Source: Microbacterium jejuense
GTDB taxonomy: Bacteria; Actinomycetota; Actinomycetes; Actinomycetales; Microbacteriaceae
NCBI RefSeq assembly: GCF_019511665.1
Contig: NZ_JAEUAW010000003.1
Span: forward strand, 62,001-126,000
Direction: 5' to 3'
Length of the DNA stretch: 64,000 nucleotides
Shown here: piece after piece, positions 52,118 to 61,126 of the stretch
How positions within the stretch are numbered: position 1 is the first letter of the stretch
How the letters are laid out: each line of letters opens with the position of its first letter
Notes under the pieces: model-generated
The model's database searches: none
What the model was told of the DNA's origin: nothing
What the model saw: the letters and a program-made list of their open reading frames with translations, nothing else
Translations under genes and position numbers: made by a program

Positions 52118-55100
52118 TCACGCCACGCGCTCTCCGACGCGCTGGCCCACGACGGCCGAGACGCCGTCCTGGCGCATCGAGACGCCGTACAGGGCGTCGG
52201 CGATCTCCATCGTGCGCTTCTGGTGGGTGATGACGATCAGCTGACTGGATGCCCGCAGCTGCTCGAAGACGCCGAGGAGCCGGCCGAGGTTGGCGTCGTC
52301 GAGCGCCGCCTCGACCTCGTCGAGGATGTAGAACGGGCTGGGCCGCGCCTTGAAGATGGCGGTGAGCAGCGCGACGGCGGCGAGCGACCGCTCGCCGCCC
52401 GACAGCAGCGAGAGCCGTTCGATCTTCTTGCCGACGGGACGCACCGCCACCTCGATGCCCGTCGTGAGCGGCGAGTCGGGATCCGTGAGCGAGATCGAAC
52501 CGGTGCCGCCCGGGAACAGGATCGGGAACACCTCGCCGAAGGCGACCTTGGTGTCCTCGAACGCCGCCAGGAAGATGGTCTGCATGCGCTCGTCGAGCTC
52601 TTCGATGATCGTCAGCAGGTCCTTGCGCGTCTGCGTCAGGTCTGCGAGCTGCTCGGTCATGAACTTGTGACGCTGCTCGAGCGCCGCGAACTCTTCGAGT
52701 GCGAGCGGGTTCACCCGGCCGAGCTGTGCCAGCTTGCGCTCGGCCTCCTGCAGCCGGCGCCGCTGACGAGCCCGGTCGAACGGCACCGTCGCGACGCCCT
52801 CTTCGGGCGCAGTCTCGGCCCCATCCACGCCTTCCGCGTCCGCCACCGGTCCGGAGGCCGCCGTCAGGGCGTCATCGGCCGGTATCGGCTGATCGGGACC
52901 ATATTCCGAAATCAGAATGCTCTCGTCCAGCCCGAGTTCCGACTGCACGCGCTCCAGCAGCCCGGTGACATGCAGCCGCTTCTCGTGGATCTGCAGCTCG
53001 AGACTGTGCACGCTCTCGGTGAGTCCGGCGAGTCGCTCGCGGATCGAGGACTCCTGGGCGCGCAGCTCGGCGAGCTCGGTGGTGAGCGCTGTGCGCTGCG
53101 ACTCGGCGGCCGCGAGCTCCGCGCGCGCCTGCGCGAGCGAGCGGTCGACCGAATCGATGACGGCAGGAAGCTGCGCGGCCACGCCTGCGGCGACCTCGCG
53201 CTGCGCCCGCCGCACCACCGCGCGTCGCGCCGCCTCGGCAGCCGCCTCCTTCTCGCGCTCCCGCTGGCGTTCGAGCGCGATGACGCGCGCCTCGCCGGCC
53301 CGGATGCGCTCGCGCAGAGTCTCGACGTCCAGACGCGAGCGCATCTCGCCGTCTCGGGCCTCGTCGAGAGCGGCCAGCATGCCGTCGCGCGCGGACGCGT
53401 CGAGGATCGGGCGCGGGGCCTCCAGCGCCGCTGTGAGCTGATCCTCCGCCGAGCGGGCCGCGCCCTCCGCCTCCTCGACCGCCGCCGTGGCCTGCGCGAG
53501 ACCGGCCTCCAGGCGCTCGCACTCGGCGACCGCGGCTTCGTGCCTCACCGTGGCGCGGTTGAGCTGCTCGGCGTGGGCGGCCAGCGCCGCGTCGTGCTCG
53601 CGCAGCGTCGTGAGCGCCGTCTTCGTGCGCTGTCTCGCGGACTCCAACGACCGCACCGCCTGCTCGAGCTCTGCGCGCAGGCTGTCGGCGGCCGCCGTGA
53701 TCTCGTCGCGACGCTCGGCCGCGGCATCCCGTTCTGCCGTCAGCTCCAGGCGGGAGCGCGAAGCGCCGGCGCCCGCCCGCAGCGAGTACTCGGTGTACAC
53801 CTCGCCGCGACGGGTGACGACGGTGATCGGCCCGCCGAGCTCGGCGGCCGCCAGCGCGGGCCCCGCCGCACGGGCGGCCTCCAGATCGTCGGCGACGACG
53901 ACGTACGACAGCAGCCCCAGCACGCCTTCCGGCGCCGTGACGACCTCGCGCGCCGGAACGACGCCCGGAAGCGACGGGAAGGGGGGCCGCATCATTCCGG
54001 CGTCCGCGATCACGATGTCGACGACGCCCGCCTGCGCATCGCGGGCCGCCTCGGCGACGCGGAACGCGCTCGTCCGGTCGTCGACCAGCACGCCCTCGGC
54101 GAGCGGCCCGAGCACCGCCGCGATCGCCGCCTCGAATCCCGGTGTGACCTGGACCGCGTCGCCGACGAGGCCCCGCACGCCGTCGAGGCCCTGCGCGATG
54201 AGCGATGACGCGCCGTTCTGCACGTCCAGCGCCCGGCTGAGCGCGGCCGTCTGGGCGGTCAGAGCCTCGCGTTCGCGCTCCGCGGCGTGCAGCCGCTCGC
54301 GCAGGGATCCGACGGCGGCTTCGGCATCGGCGCTCTCGCGCTGCGCGACCTCGTACGCTGCGGCATGGTCGGCGGATGCGGCCTCGGGCATGAGGTCGGG
54401 ATCGACGCCGGCGAGGATCTGCTCGGCCTCGGCGCGTCGTGCGAGGGCGGCATCGAGCGCCTTCTGCTGGCGCTCCACCGCCGAGCGCACGGCGGCCAGG
54501 GCGGACGCAGCCGCCTCGGCCGTGCCTCGCAGCGCCGTGATCCGCATGTCGTGCTCCGAGACCAGCGCGCTCTGCGCCGCGATGTCGACGTCGAGCGCGT
54601 CGAGCTCGGCACGCGCGCGCATGACCTCACGGGCGGCTTCGGCTGCGGCATCCTGAGCGGCTCCGAGACCGTCAGAGACCTCGTCGATCTCGGCGCGCGC
54701 CTCGTCGATCATCGCCTGCGACACGGTCGTGAGCTCGATGCGCTCTTCGTCCTCGGCGGCGCCGAGGAGGGCCAGCCTCTGGCCCGCGAGGGCGTACAGT
54801 CCGCGCAGCCGCTCCTGCACGCGCTCCAGGCCGTACGCGACGCGACGGGCCTGATCGACGGCTTCGGAGCGCTGGTCGGCCTCGAGCTGCTCGATGCGCG
54901 CCTTCGCGTTGTCGAGGCGCTCCTGCAGCACGAGCCGCTCGGCGTGCCGCTCGTGCTCACTGCGGGTGTGCGAGGCGAGCTCCTCGCGCAGGCCGACGAG
55001 TTCATCGGCGAACAGGCGCGCCTTGGCGTCGCGCACGACGGCGGCGATCGTCGCGGCCTCGCGCGCGATCTCGGCCTGCCTGCCGAGCGGCTTCAGCTGG

Positions 55101-55699
55101 CGCCGCAGCTCTCCGGCCAGATCGCTGAGCCTCGTGAGGTTGGCCTCCATCGCGTCGAGCTTGCGGAGCGTCTTCTCTTTGCGACGCCGGTGCTTGAGGA
55201 TGCCGGCAGCCTCCTCGATGAAACCGCGACGGTCTTCGGGGGTCGCCTGGAGCACGCTGTCGAGCCGTCCCTGGCCGACGATCACGTGCATCTCGCGCCC
55301 GAGCCCCGAATCGCTCAGCAGCTCCTGCACGTCGAGCAGACGACACGACTCGCCGTTGATCGCGTACTCGCTGGAGCCGTTGCGGAACAGCGTCCGGCTG
55401 ATCGTCACCTCGGAGTACTCGATCGGCAGCGCACCGTCGGAGTTGTCGATCGTCAGCTGCACCTCGGCGCGTCCGAGGGGGCCGCGCGTCGCCGTGCCGG
55501 CGAAGATGACGTCCTCCATCTTGCCGCCGCGCAGGGTCTTGGCGCCCTGCTCGCCCATCACCCACGCGAGCGCGTCGACGACGTTCGACTTGCCGGAGCC
55601 GTTGGGCCCGACGATGCACGTCACCCCGGGTTCGAGGGCGAAGGTCGTCGGCTGGGCGAACGACTTGAACCCTTTGAGCGTCACGCTCTTCAGGTGCAT
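52118..55699 (-). CDS. smc: chromosome segregation protein SMC
   Basis: The 1193-residue ABC-type ATPase: Walker A CIVGPNGSGKSNVVDALAWV (about 31-50), long coiled coils, hinge about 510-680 (GLVGDAVQVTPGFEAAIAAV), signature LLSGGERSLAAVALL and Walker B FYILDEVEAALDDAN near the C-terminus. Organises and segregates the chromosome with ScpAB. Start ATG has GGGGGCGGAGG upstream and a TAGCGT -10 at 55735-55740. Usual neighbour of ftsY, here with a lipoprotein gene between. Confidence 0.98.
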   Translation of the reverse strand: MHLKSVTLKGFKSFAQPTTFALEPGVTCIVGPNGSGKSNVVDALAWVMGEQGAKTLRGGKMEDVIFAGTATRGPLGRAEVQLTIDNSDGALPIEYSEVTISRTLFRNGSSEYAINGESCRLLDVQELLSDSGLGREMHVIVGQGRLDSVLQATPEDRRGFIEEAAGILKHRRRKEKTLRKLDAMEANLTRLSDLAGELRRQLKPLGRQAEIAREAATIAAVVRDAKARLFADELVGLREELASHTRSEHERHAERLVLQERLDNAKARIEQLEADQRSEAVDQARRVAYGLERVQERLRGLYALAGQRLALLGAAEDEERIELTTVSQAMIDEARAEIDEVSDGLGAAQDAAAEAAREVMRARAELDALDVDIAAQSALVSEHDMRITALRGTAEAAASALAAVRSAVERQQKALDAALARRAEAEQILAGVDPDLMPEAASADHAAAYEVAQRESADAEAAVGSLRERLHAAEREREALTAQTAALSRALDVQNGASSLIAQGLDGVRGLVGDAVQVTPGFEAAIAAVLGPLAEGVLVDDRTSAFRVAEAARDAQAGVVDIVIADAGMMRPPFPSLPGVVPAREVVTAPEGVLGLLSYVVVADDLEAARAAGPALAAAELGGPITVVTRRGEVYTEYSLRAGAGASRSRLELTAERDAAAERRDEITAAADSLRAELEQAVRSLESARQRTKTALTTLREHDAALAAHAEQLNRATVRHEAAVAECERLEAGLAQATAAVEEAEGAARSAEDQLTAALEAPRPILDASARDGMLAALDEARDGEMRSRLDVETLRERIRAGEARVIALERQREREKEAAAEAARRAVVRRAQREVAAGVAAQLPAVIDSVDRSLAQARAELAAAESQRTALTTELAELRAQESSIRERLAGLTESVHSLELQIHEKRLHVTGLLERVQSELGLDESILISEYGPDQPIPADDALTAASGPVADAEGVDGAETAPEEGVATVPFDRARQRRRLQEAERKLAQLGRVNPLALEEFAALEQRHKFMTEQLADLTQTRKDLLTIIEELDERMQTIFLAAFEDTKVAFGEVFPILFPGGTGSISLTDPDSPLTTGIEVAVRPVGKKIERLSLLSGGERSLAAVALLTAIFKARPSPFYILDEVEAALDDANLGRLLGVFEQLRASSQLIVITHQKRTMEIADALYGVSMRQDGVSAVVGQRVGERVA

Positions 55700-55734
55700 G
55701 GCAGCGCCCTCCGCCCCCGGTCGATTACCCGCCT

Positions 55735-55740
55735 ACGCTA
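55735..55740 (-). promoter_or_regulatory. -10 hexamer TAGCGT of smc
   Basis: TAGCGT on the minus strand, 35 bases before the smc ATG. This gives a normal leader with a Shine-Dalgarno, unlike most genes nearby. Confidence 0.45.
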
Positions 55741-55828
55741 CCGGAGCGAAAGCCCTGATCCCGCGTGACGAGCCGTGGATTCCGGGATGCCGCGACACGC
55801 CGTGCGGGCATCGAATCTGCGAATTCGC

Positions 55829-55858
55829 TTGACGTGGGCCTCAGAACCGCGCTAGCGT
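55829..55858 (+). promoter_or_regulatory. strong promoter TTGACG-n18-TAGCGT before a small ORF
   Basis: TTGACG (55829-55834) and TAGCGT (55853-55858) with 18-base spacing are the best -35/-10 pair in the window. Predicted start near 55865. It drives the 39-codon ORF and possibly the genes after it. Confidence 0.7.
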
Positions 55859-55896
55859 CACTCTCCGCGTCTGAAGTCGAGAAAGGAGGTCCACCG

Positions 55897-56016
55897 ATGA
55901 TGATCAACAACACCACTGGAGTCGCAATCCGCGAAGGCGGGGCGATTCGTGCGCTCACGTCGGGGACCGTCTCCTTCGGCGCTGTGCTGAGCGGCCGCTT
56001 CCCCGCCGCCATCTGA
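55897..56016 (+). CDS. 39-residue peptide of unknown function
   Basis: MMINNTTGVAIREGGAIRAL followed by a 19-residue hydrophobic/small-residue tail ending in GRFPAAI. A perfect anti-Shine-Dalgarno match AAAGGAGGT ends 7 bases before the ATG, and the strong promoter lies just upstream, so translation is likely. No signal peptide or membrane helix is clear. Two short hairpins follow the stop (56017-56029 and 56037-56050). It heads a run containing an 83-residue protein and two GNAT genes. It could be a modified peptide precursor, a regulatory leader peptide or a toxin; none is shown. Confidence 0.6.
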   Translation: MMINNTTGVAIREGGAIRALTSGTVSFGAVLSGRFPAAI

Positions 56017-56050
56017 TCCCCGCAGGGGACGAGTCTGCCCGTTTCCGGGC
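56017..56050 (+). other. two small hairpins after the 39-codon ORF
   Basis: TCCCC-GCA-GGGGA (56017-56029) starts at the stop codon, followed by GCCCG-TTTC-CGGGC (56037-56050). Together they could slow or partly stop transcription before the next gene. Confidence 0.4.
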
Positions 56051-56189
56051 GACGACCGTCTGCTGCGCCGCATCCGCGTCCGGGTGCTGAGCGCGCTCCC
56101 CCTGCCTCCATCCGTCGTGCTGCGGCACGGCATCCCCGTCGCCGACGCCCGTCGGCGGCGAACTCCCTCCCATCGGAAGAAGAACCATC

Positions 56190-56441
56190 ATGAGTACACG
56201 TCTCGCGCCGCAGCGCCGATCGGATGACACCGATCCGCTGCGACTTCCGAGTCCCGACCGCGTCTCGCTCGTGGACCGCGTCGCCATGCACCTCGCCGTG
56301 CGACTGCTCCTGTGGAGCACGCGCACCCCGCGACTGACGGACGACCGCGCCCGCCACGCCGACGCCTACCGTCGCCAGGAAGACGCCGCCGAGCGCGAGC
56401 GCGCCTTCCTGCGAGGCGTCATCCTCGCCTACGGCCGATGA
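56190..56441 (+). CDS. small basic conserved-type protein, 83 residues
   Basis: Arg-rich protein (about one residue in five) with a hydrophobic helix VAMHLAVRLLLWSTRT in the middle (about 32-47) and a charged C-terminal helix (ARHADAYRRQEDAAERERAF). Similar short proteins with a D-R-x-A-L-x-L-x-LLLW core occur in actinobacteria without known function. ATG has GGAAGAAG 8 bases upstream. It lies 173 bases after the 39-codon ORF and 81 before the first GNAT gene. Confidence 0.65.
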   Translation: MSTRLAPQRRSDDTDPLRLPSPDRVSLVDRVAMHLAVRLLLWSTRTPRLTDDRARHADAYRRQEDAAERERAFLRGVILAYGR

Positions 56442-56522
56442 TCGCCACCGGGTCCGCCGCCCATGTGCGGGCGGCGGACCCTCCACCCGAACTCCCGCTC
56501 CACCACGACTAGGACACACGTC

Positions 56523-57605
56523 ATGACCACCATCACCGGGCTGGAATTCCGCCCCCTCGTCATCCCCGACTCGATCGACTCCCCCGACGCCGCCGACTTC
56601 GTCGAGATGGTCCGCGTCCGCAACGAGATCTATCGCGAGATCTCCGGCCACGGCGACGAAGCCATGGCGCCCGACGAGCTGCTCCCCCACTACCGTCCCA
56701 ACACGTACGAGACCCGCTACTCGTGGATCGTGGTCGATGACGGGGAGGTGATCGGTCGCGTCGGCGTCGACATCCCACACGAAGAGGGATCGAACGCGGC
56801 GTTCTGGCTCATCGAGCTGCTGCGCCGCACGTGGGGCCGGGGAATCGGATCCGCGGCGCACGAGCTCGTCGAGCGCACCGCGCGAGCCCACGGCCGCACC
56901 GTCCTGCAGTCATGGGCCGAGCACCCGGCCGCAGAGGGTCCGCGCCTCACGCCGCCGACCGGGTTCGGCAGCATCCCGGAGGATCACGTCGCGCGCTTCT
57001 ACCTCGCGCACGGCTACTCCCTGGAACAGGTCGAGCGCAGCAGCGCCTTCGACCTGAAGGGTTCGTTCGACGAGGTCGAGCGACTGCTGTCGGTCGCCGA
57101 GGCCGCCTCGGGCGACTATCGCGTCGTGCAGTGGACGGCGCCGACGCCGGCCGAGTACGTCGACGGCTACGCGTGGATGAAGTCCCGCATGTCGACCGAC
57201 ACCCCGACCGGCGCGATGGAGTTCGCCGAAGAGACGTGGGATGCCGCACGCATCGCGGAGCACGACGGGCGTTACACCGACGCCGGCCGCACGCTGCTCG
57301 TCACGGCCGCGCAGCACATCGCCACCGGTGAGCTGTGCGCCTTCAACGAACTGGTCATCGGGAAGGACCGGACCGAGGCATCCCACCAAGAGGACACCCT
57401 GGTGCTGAAGGAGCACCGCGGTCACAAGCTCGGCACGCTCGTCAAGTGCGCGGGGCTGCTGGCCTGGCGCGACGTCGCACCCGCGTCGCCGCGCGTCATC
57501 ACCTACAACGCGGAGGAGAACCGACCCATGCTCGACATCAACGAGGCGATCGGCTTCGTGCCCATCGCCTACGACGGCGCGTGGAAGAAGGTGCTCGATG
57601 CCTGA
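56523..57605 (+). CDS. two-domain GNAT acetyltransferase, first paralogue
   Basis: The 360-residue protein has two GNAT-like halves. The C-terminal half has the acetyl-CoA loop KEHRGHKLGTLVKCAGLL (about 299-316) and the end motif TYNAEENRPMLDINEAIGF. The N-terminal half has ELLRRTWGRGIGSAAHELV. Overall about half identical to the next gene. Substrate unknown; mycothiol-synthase-like proteins share the fold. The stop overlaps the next start by 8 bases. Confidence 0.85.
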   Translation: MTTITGLEFRPLVIPDSIDSPDAADFVEMVRVRNEIYREISGHGDEAMAPDELLPHYRPNTYETRYSWIVVDDGEVIGRVGVDIPHEEGSNAAFWLIELLRRTWGRGIGSAAHELVERTARAHGRTVLQSWAEHPAAEGPRLTPPTGFGSIPEDHVARFYLAHGYSLEQVERSSAFDLKGSFDEVERLLSVAEAASGDYRVVQWTAPTPAEYVDGYAWMKSRMSTDTPTGAMEFAEETWDAARIAEHDGRYTDAGRTLLVTAAQHIATGELCAFNELVIGKDRTEASHQEDTLVLKEHRGHKLGTLVKCAGLLAWRDVAPASPRVITYNAEENRPMLDINEAIGFVPIAYDGAWKKVLDA

Positions 57606-58692
57606 CATCGCCGCCGATGTGATCACGATCCAGCCGGTCACCGTCCCGGCCGCCGTCGACGCCGCCGAGGCGCGGGTGTTCCTCGAGATGGTGCGGATCG
57701 CCAACGCCGTCTGCCTGCACGACGCCGGACACGACTATCTGCACGAAGAGCCCGAAGAGATGCTGGGCATGTGGCAGGACCAGACCGACTGGACACAGCT
57801 CGGGTTCGCCGCCCTCCGCGGCGACGAGGTGCGAGGGGTCGTCAAGATGATGATCTCGAACCAGCCGGACGCCGGCGCGATCGAGTTCGACCTCATGGTC
57901 GATCCGCCCTACCGCGGCCAGGGGCTCGAGGAGCTGCTGCTCGCCGAAGTCGAACGCGAGGCGAGGGAACGGGGCATCTCGACGATCCAGACCTGGACCC
58001 TGCACCGCCCCGACACCGCCGGGGAACGACTGGAGTCGCCCACCGGATGGGGGTCGGTCCCCGCGGACGCCGAGGCGCGGCGGCAGCAGGCGCACGGGTT
58101 CACCCTCGAGCAGGTCGAGCGCAACAGCGTGTTCGATCTGACGGGGGACTTCTCGATCGTCGAGCGCATGCTCCACGACGCGGAGGCTGCCGCCGGCGAC
58201 GACTACCGCGCGGTCGTGTGGACGTCGCCGACGCCGCCCGAGTACGTCGAGGGATTCGCCTACACGCTCTCGCGCATGTCGACCGACACGCCCCAGGGCG
58301 GGCTCGTCGTCGACGAGCAGCACTGGGACGCCGCCCGCGTGACGCGACGCGACGCCCGGCTTCAGGCGCAGGGCCTCACGGTCTCGGTCGCCGCCGTGCT
58401 GCACGTGCCGACGGGTCGCGTCGTGGCCTACAACGAGCTCGCGATCGCCGATGACCCGTCGGGTGCGACGCAGCAGTTCGGCACGCTCGTCGTGAAGGAG
58501 CACCGCGGGCATCGGCTCGGCACCATCGTCAAGTGCGCGAACCTGCTGCGGTGGCGGACCATTGCGCCGCTGTCACCCCGGGTGTCGACGTTCAACGCGG
58601 AGGAGAACCGTCACATGCTCGACATCAACGAGGCCATCGGCTTCGTGCCCGCGTCGTACGCGGGCGCGTGGAAGAAGGTGCTCAGCGCCTGA
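57598..58692 (+). CDS. two-domain GNAT acetyltransferase, second paralogue
   Basis: The 364-residue paralogue of the preceding gene, with PPYRGQGLEELLLAEVEREA in the N half, KEHRGHRLGTIVKCANLL in the C half and TFNAEENRHMLDINEAIGF. Shared phrases between the two (LEQVERNSVFDL / LEQVERSSAFDL; SRMSTDTP) show a local duplication. Its stop abuts the convergent mutM stop with no base between. Confidence 0.85.
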   Translation: MPDIAADVITIQPVTVPAAVDAAEARVFLEMVRIANAVCLHDAGHDYLHEEPEEMLGMWQDQTDWTQLGFAALRGDEVRGVVKMMISNQPDAGAIEFDLMVDPPYRGQGLEELLLAEVEREARERGISTIQTWTLHRPDTAGERLESPTGWGSVPADAEARRQQAHGFTLEQVERNSVFDLTGDFSIVERMLHDAEAAAGDDYRAVVWTSPTPPEYVEGFAYTLSRMSTDTPQGGLVVDEQHWDAARVTRRDARLQAQGLTVSVAAVLHVPTGRVVAYNELAIADDPSGATQQFGTLVVKEHRGHRLGTIVKCANLLRWRTIAPLSPRVSTFNAEENRHMLDINEAIGFVPASYAGAWKKVLSA

Positions 58693-59619
58693 TCAGGCCC
58701 GCGGGCGCCTCGGCAGCCGCTGACAGTGCGCGCAGAAGTGGCTCGACCGGTTCGTGAACGACACACGCATGATCGGACGGCCGCATCGGGGGCACGGCTC
58801 CCCGGTGCGGCCGTACGCGTTCAGCGAGTGCGCGAAGTAGCCGGCCTGGCCGTTGACGTTCACGTACTGCGCGTCGAAGCTGGTGCCGCCCTCGGCCAGT
58901 GCCTTGTCGAGCACGTGCCGCACTTCGGCGAGCAGACGGTTGACGGCGCGCGTCGACAGGTCGCGAGCCGGGGTCTCGGGGTGGATGCGGGCAGCCCACA
59001 GCGACTCGTCCGCGTAGATGTTGCCCACGCCGCTGACGACCGTCTGGTCCAGCAGCACGCGCTTGACCGCGGAGTCCTTGCGTGCCAGCGCACGCCGGAA
59101 CCCGGCATCCGAGAACGCGGGGTCGAGCGGATCGCGCGCGATGTGCGCGACCTGGCGTGGGACGGATGCCTCATCCCCACCGAACCCGCCGGCCGCGCCG
59201 TCGGGCGTCGCGACGAGATCGTCGATCGCGAGCGACCCGAACGTGCGCTGGTCGGCGAAGACCACCGACAGCTCGCCGTGCGTGGGATGCGCGAGGTCGA
59301 CGCGCACGCGCTCGTGCCGCTCCGGAGCGGCGCCCGGTGCGCGCAGCAGGAGCTGACCGCTCATGCCGAGGTGACCGACGACGGCCTGCTCCGCCGGTCC
59401 GCCGCCGTCGCGGGGCTCCAGCGGCAACCACAGGAACTTGCCGCGGCGCACGGCACCGCGGATGCGGCGGCCGGTCAAGGAGGCTTCGAAGGCCGAGCCG
59501 TCGCCGGCATGCCGCGTCAGGGCGCGCTCGTCCCACACCGCGACGCCGAGCACGGTCGCGCCCGTCACCGCGGGGGCGAGGCCGGCACGGACGACCTCGA
59601 CCTCGGGGAGCTCAGGCAC
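58693..59619 (-). CDS. mutM: formamidopyrimidine-DNA glycosylase MutM
   Basis: Removes 8-oxoguanine and ring-opened purines. The 308-residue protein starts MPELPEVEVVRAGL (P2 nucleophile, E3) and ends with a zinc finger (CPRCGRPIMRVSF, FCAHCQRL). GTG start overlaps the rnc stop by 8 bases. Last gene of the yceD-rpmF-rnc-mutM unit. Confidence 0.96.
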   Translation of the reverse strand: MPELPEVEVVRAGLAPAVTGATVLGVAVWDERALTRHAGDGSAFEASLTGRRIRGAVRRGKFLWLPLEPRDGGGPAEQAVVGHLGMSGQLLLRAPGAAPERHERVRVDLAHPTHGELSVVFADQRTFGSLAIDDLVATPDGAAGGFGGDEASVPRQVAHIARDPLDPAFSDAGFRRALARKDSAVKRVLLDQTVVSGVGNIYADESLWAARIHPETPARDLSTRAVNRLLAEVRHVLDKALAEGGTSFDAQYVNVNGQAGYFAHSLNAYGRTGEPCPRCGRPIMRVSFTNRSSHFCAHCQRLPRRPRA

Positions 59620-60313
59620 GCCCGGTGAGCTCCCGCCACGCCGTGAGCGCGGCGGCCATCTCGGCGTGCTTCTTGCTGGTGCCGACGCCGTTCGCGGCGA
59701 GGTCGCCCACGACGACCGTCGCGGTGAACTGGCGGTCGTGGTCGGGACCGGTCGAGGTCACCGTATACACCGGGGGCTGAAGCCCGCCGTGCGCCGCGAA
59801 CTCCTGCAGGGCCGTCTTGGGATCCATCGCCGCGCCGTAGCGCTCGGGGTCGGCGAGGAGCGGCTCCACGAGCCGCAGCACCAGGGCGGTGGCGGCATCG
59901 GGGCCGGCCGACAGGTGCGTGGCGCCGAAGATGGCCTCCATCGTGTCGGCCAGGATCGAGTCCTTGTCGCGGCCGCCGGTCAGGTCCTCGCCCCGGCCGA
60001 GCAACAGGTGACGGCCGAGGTCGATGCCCCGCGCGATCTCGGCGAGGGCCACCGTCGACACCACGCTCGCGCGCCGCTTGGCGAGCGCGCCCTCTTCGAG
60101 GTCGGGGTGCCCGGTGAACAGTCGCTCCGTCACGGCCAGGCCGAGCACGGAGTCGCCCAGGAACTCCAGGCGCTCGTTGTGCGGGACCTGACCGTGCTCG
60201 TACGCCCACGAGCGATGCGTGAGCGCCAGCGACAGAAGCTCGGAGTCGATATCGACCCCGAGCTTCTGTGTGAGTTCTGCGAGCGCCAGGCGCTCGGCAG
60301 TGACGTCGGTCAC
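59612..60313 (-). CDS. rnc: ribonuclease III
   Basis: Cuts double-stranded RNA in rRNA and mRNA processing. The 233-residue protein has the signature HNERLEFLGDSVLG, the acidic DTMEAIFGA site and a C-terminal dsRNA-binding domain (GVGTSKKHAEMAAALTAWREL in two parts). The start is uncertain: GTG 60313 is the first start codon in frame after the rpmF stop. No good Shine-Dalgarno is seen. Confidence 0.93.
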   Translation of the reverse strand: MTDVTAERLALAELTQKLGVDIDSELLSLALTHRSWAYEHGQVPHNERLEFLGDSVLGLAVTERLFTGHPDLEEGALAKRRASVVSTVALAEIARGIDLGRHLLLGRGEDLTGGRDKDSILADTMEAIFGATHLSAGPDAATALVLRLVEPLLADPERYGAAMDPKTALQEFAAHGGLQPPVYTVTSTGPDHDRQFTATVVVGDLAANGVGTSKKHAEMAAALTAWRELTGRA

Positions 60314-60327
60314 GTCAGGTGCGACGA

Positions 60328-60537
60328 TCAGACGTCGGCGACCTTGCGGCCCTTGTACTCGAGGAACAGCTCCGTGCCCTGCGAGTCGGTGACGACCTTC
60401 GCCTGGTGCGGACGGCTGTAGACGGTCTTGCCGTTCTCGACGGTCTTGACGAGCGTGGTCGGCGTGGCCTTCCACTGCGCGCGACGCGAGCGGGTGTTCG
60501 AACGGGAAACCTTGCGCTTCGGGGGGTTACCTGCCAT
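60328..60537 (-). CDS. rpmF: 50S ribosomal protein L32
   Basis: The 69-residue protein begins MAGNPPKRKVSRSNTRSRRA with QWKATPTTLVKTV. It lacks the zinc-binding cysteines of the C+ form, as is common for actinobacterial L32. ATG 2 bases after the yceD stop with GAAGAGAG upstream. Confidence 0.95.
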   Translation of the reverse strand: MAGNPPKRKVSRSNTRSRRAQWKATPTTLVKTVENGKTVYSRPHQAKVVTDSQGTELFLEYKGRKVADV

Positions 60538-60539
60538 GG

Positions 60540-61100
60540 CTAACTCTCTTCTGTCGGATCATCCCCGCGCGAGCGGGGAACGTCTGGGGTGAAGTCCTGG
60601 AGCGCGGCCCATCGTGGATCGGCCGGCTGGCTCAGCTCTGCACCGGCACTCTCGGTCAGTCGCTCACCCGTGGCCGGATCAAGGCCGGGGCAATCCGGCT
60701 GACATACCGGCTGAAATGGAAGCGACAGGACGACCGCTTCCCTGACCAGAGTTTCAAGATCCACGTGGTCGTCTTGAACCTCGAAGTCAGCTTCGTCTTC
60801 TCCAGGATACGCGAAAAGCTCCTGGAACTCGACTTGGAGCCCCTGGGCGATGTCGGTGAGGCATCGTCCACACACTCCGGTGTACTCGGTGTCGACGTCC
60901 CCGGACACGAGGATGCCCTCGTGGACGGACTCCAGCCGCACGTCCACGGCGACCGTCTCGCCCTCGGCGACAGACACGAGACCCTCGCCCCATTTCTCGG
61001 GCGCGGGGACCTCGAAGGAGTGCTCGCGCATCTCGCCGGCGCGGTGCACGAGATCGCGGACCGGGATCGCGAACGGACCCGTCACATGCTTTCTGACCAC
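60540..61100 (-). CDS. YceD (DUF177) family protein
   Basis: The 186-residue protein has the DUF177 cysteine pattern: CGRCLTDI and CQPDCPG. In E. coli and maize the family is needed for 23S rRNA accumulation. It is almost always just before rpmF, as here. GTG start lies 6 bases after TAGGCT, so the unit starts with a leaderless gene. Confidence 0.92.
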   Translation of the reverse strand: MVRKHVTGPFAIPVRDLVHRAGEMREHSFEVPAPEKWGEGLVSVAEGETVAVDVRLESVHEGILVSGDVDTEYTGVCGRCLTDIAQGLQVEFQELFAYPGEDEADFEVQDDHVDLETLVREAVVLSLPFQPVCQPDCPGLDPATGERLTESAGAELSQPADPRWAALQDFTPDVPRSRGDDPTEES

Positions 61101-61106
61101 GGTTCC

Positions 61107-61112
61107 AGCCTA
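61107..61112 (-). promoter_or_regulatory. -10 hexamer TAGGCT of the yceD-rpmF-rnc-mutM unit, leaderless type
   Basis: TAGGCT on the minus strand ends 6 bases before GTG 61100. Confidence 0.55.
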
Positions 61113-61126
61113 GCCGCGTCCGGCCC

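Noticed and set aside
60328..60537. Loss of zinc-binding cysteines in L32 as a special adaptation
   Set aside because: Zinc-free L32 is common in actinobacteria, and no zinc-regulated paralogue is visible here.
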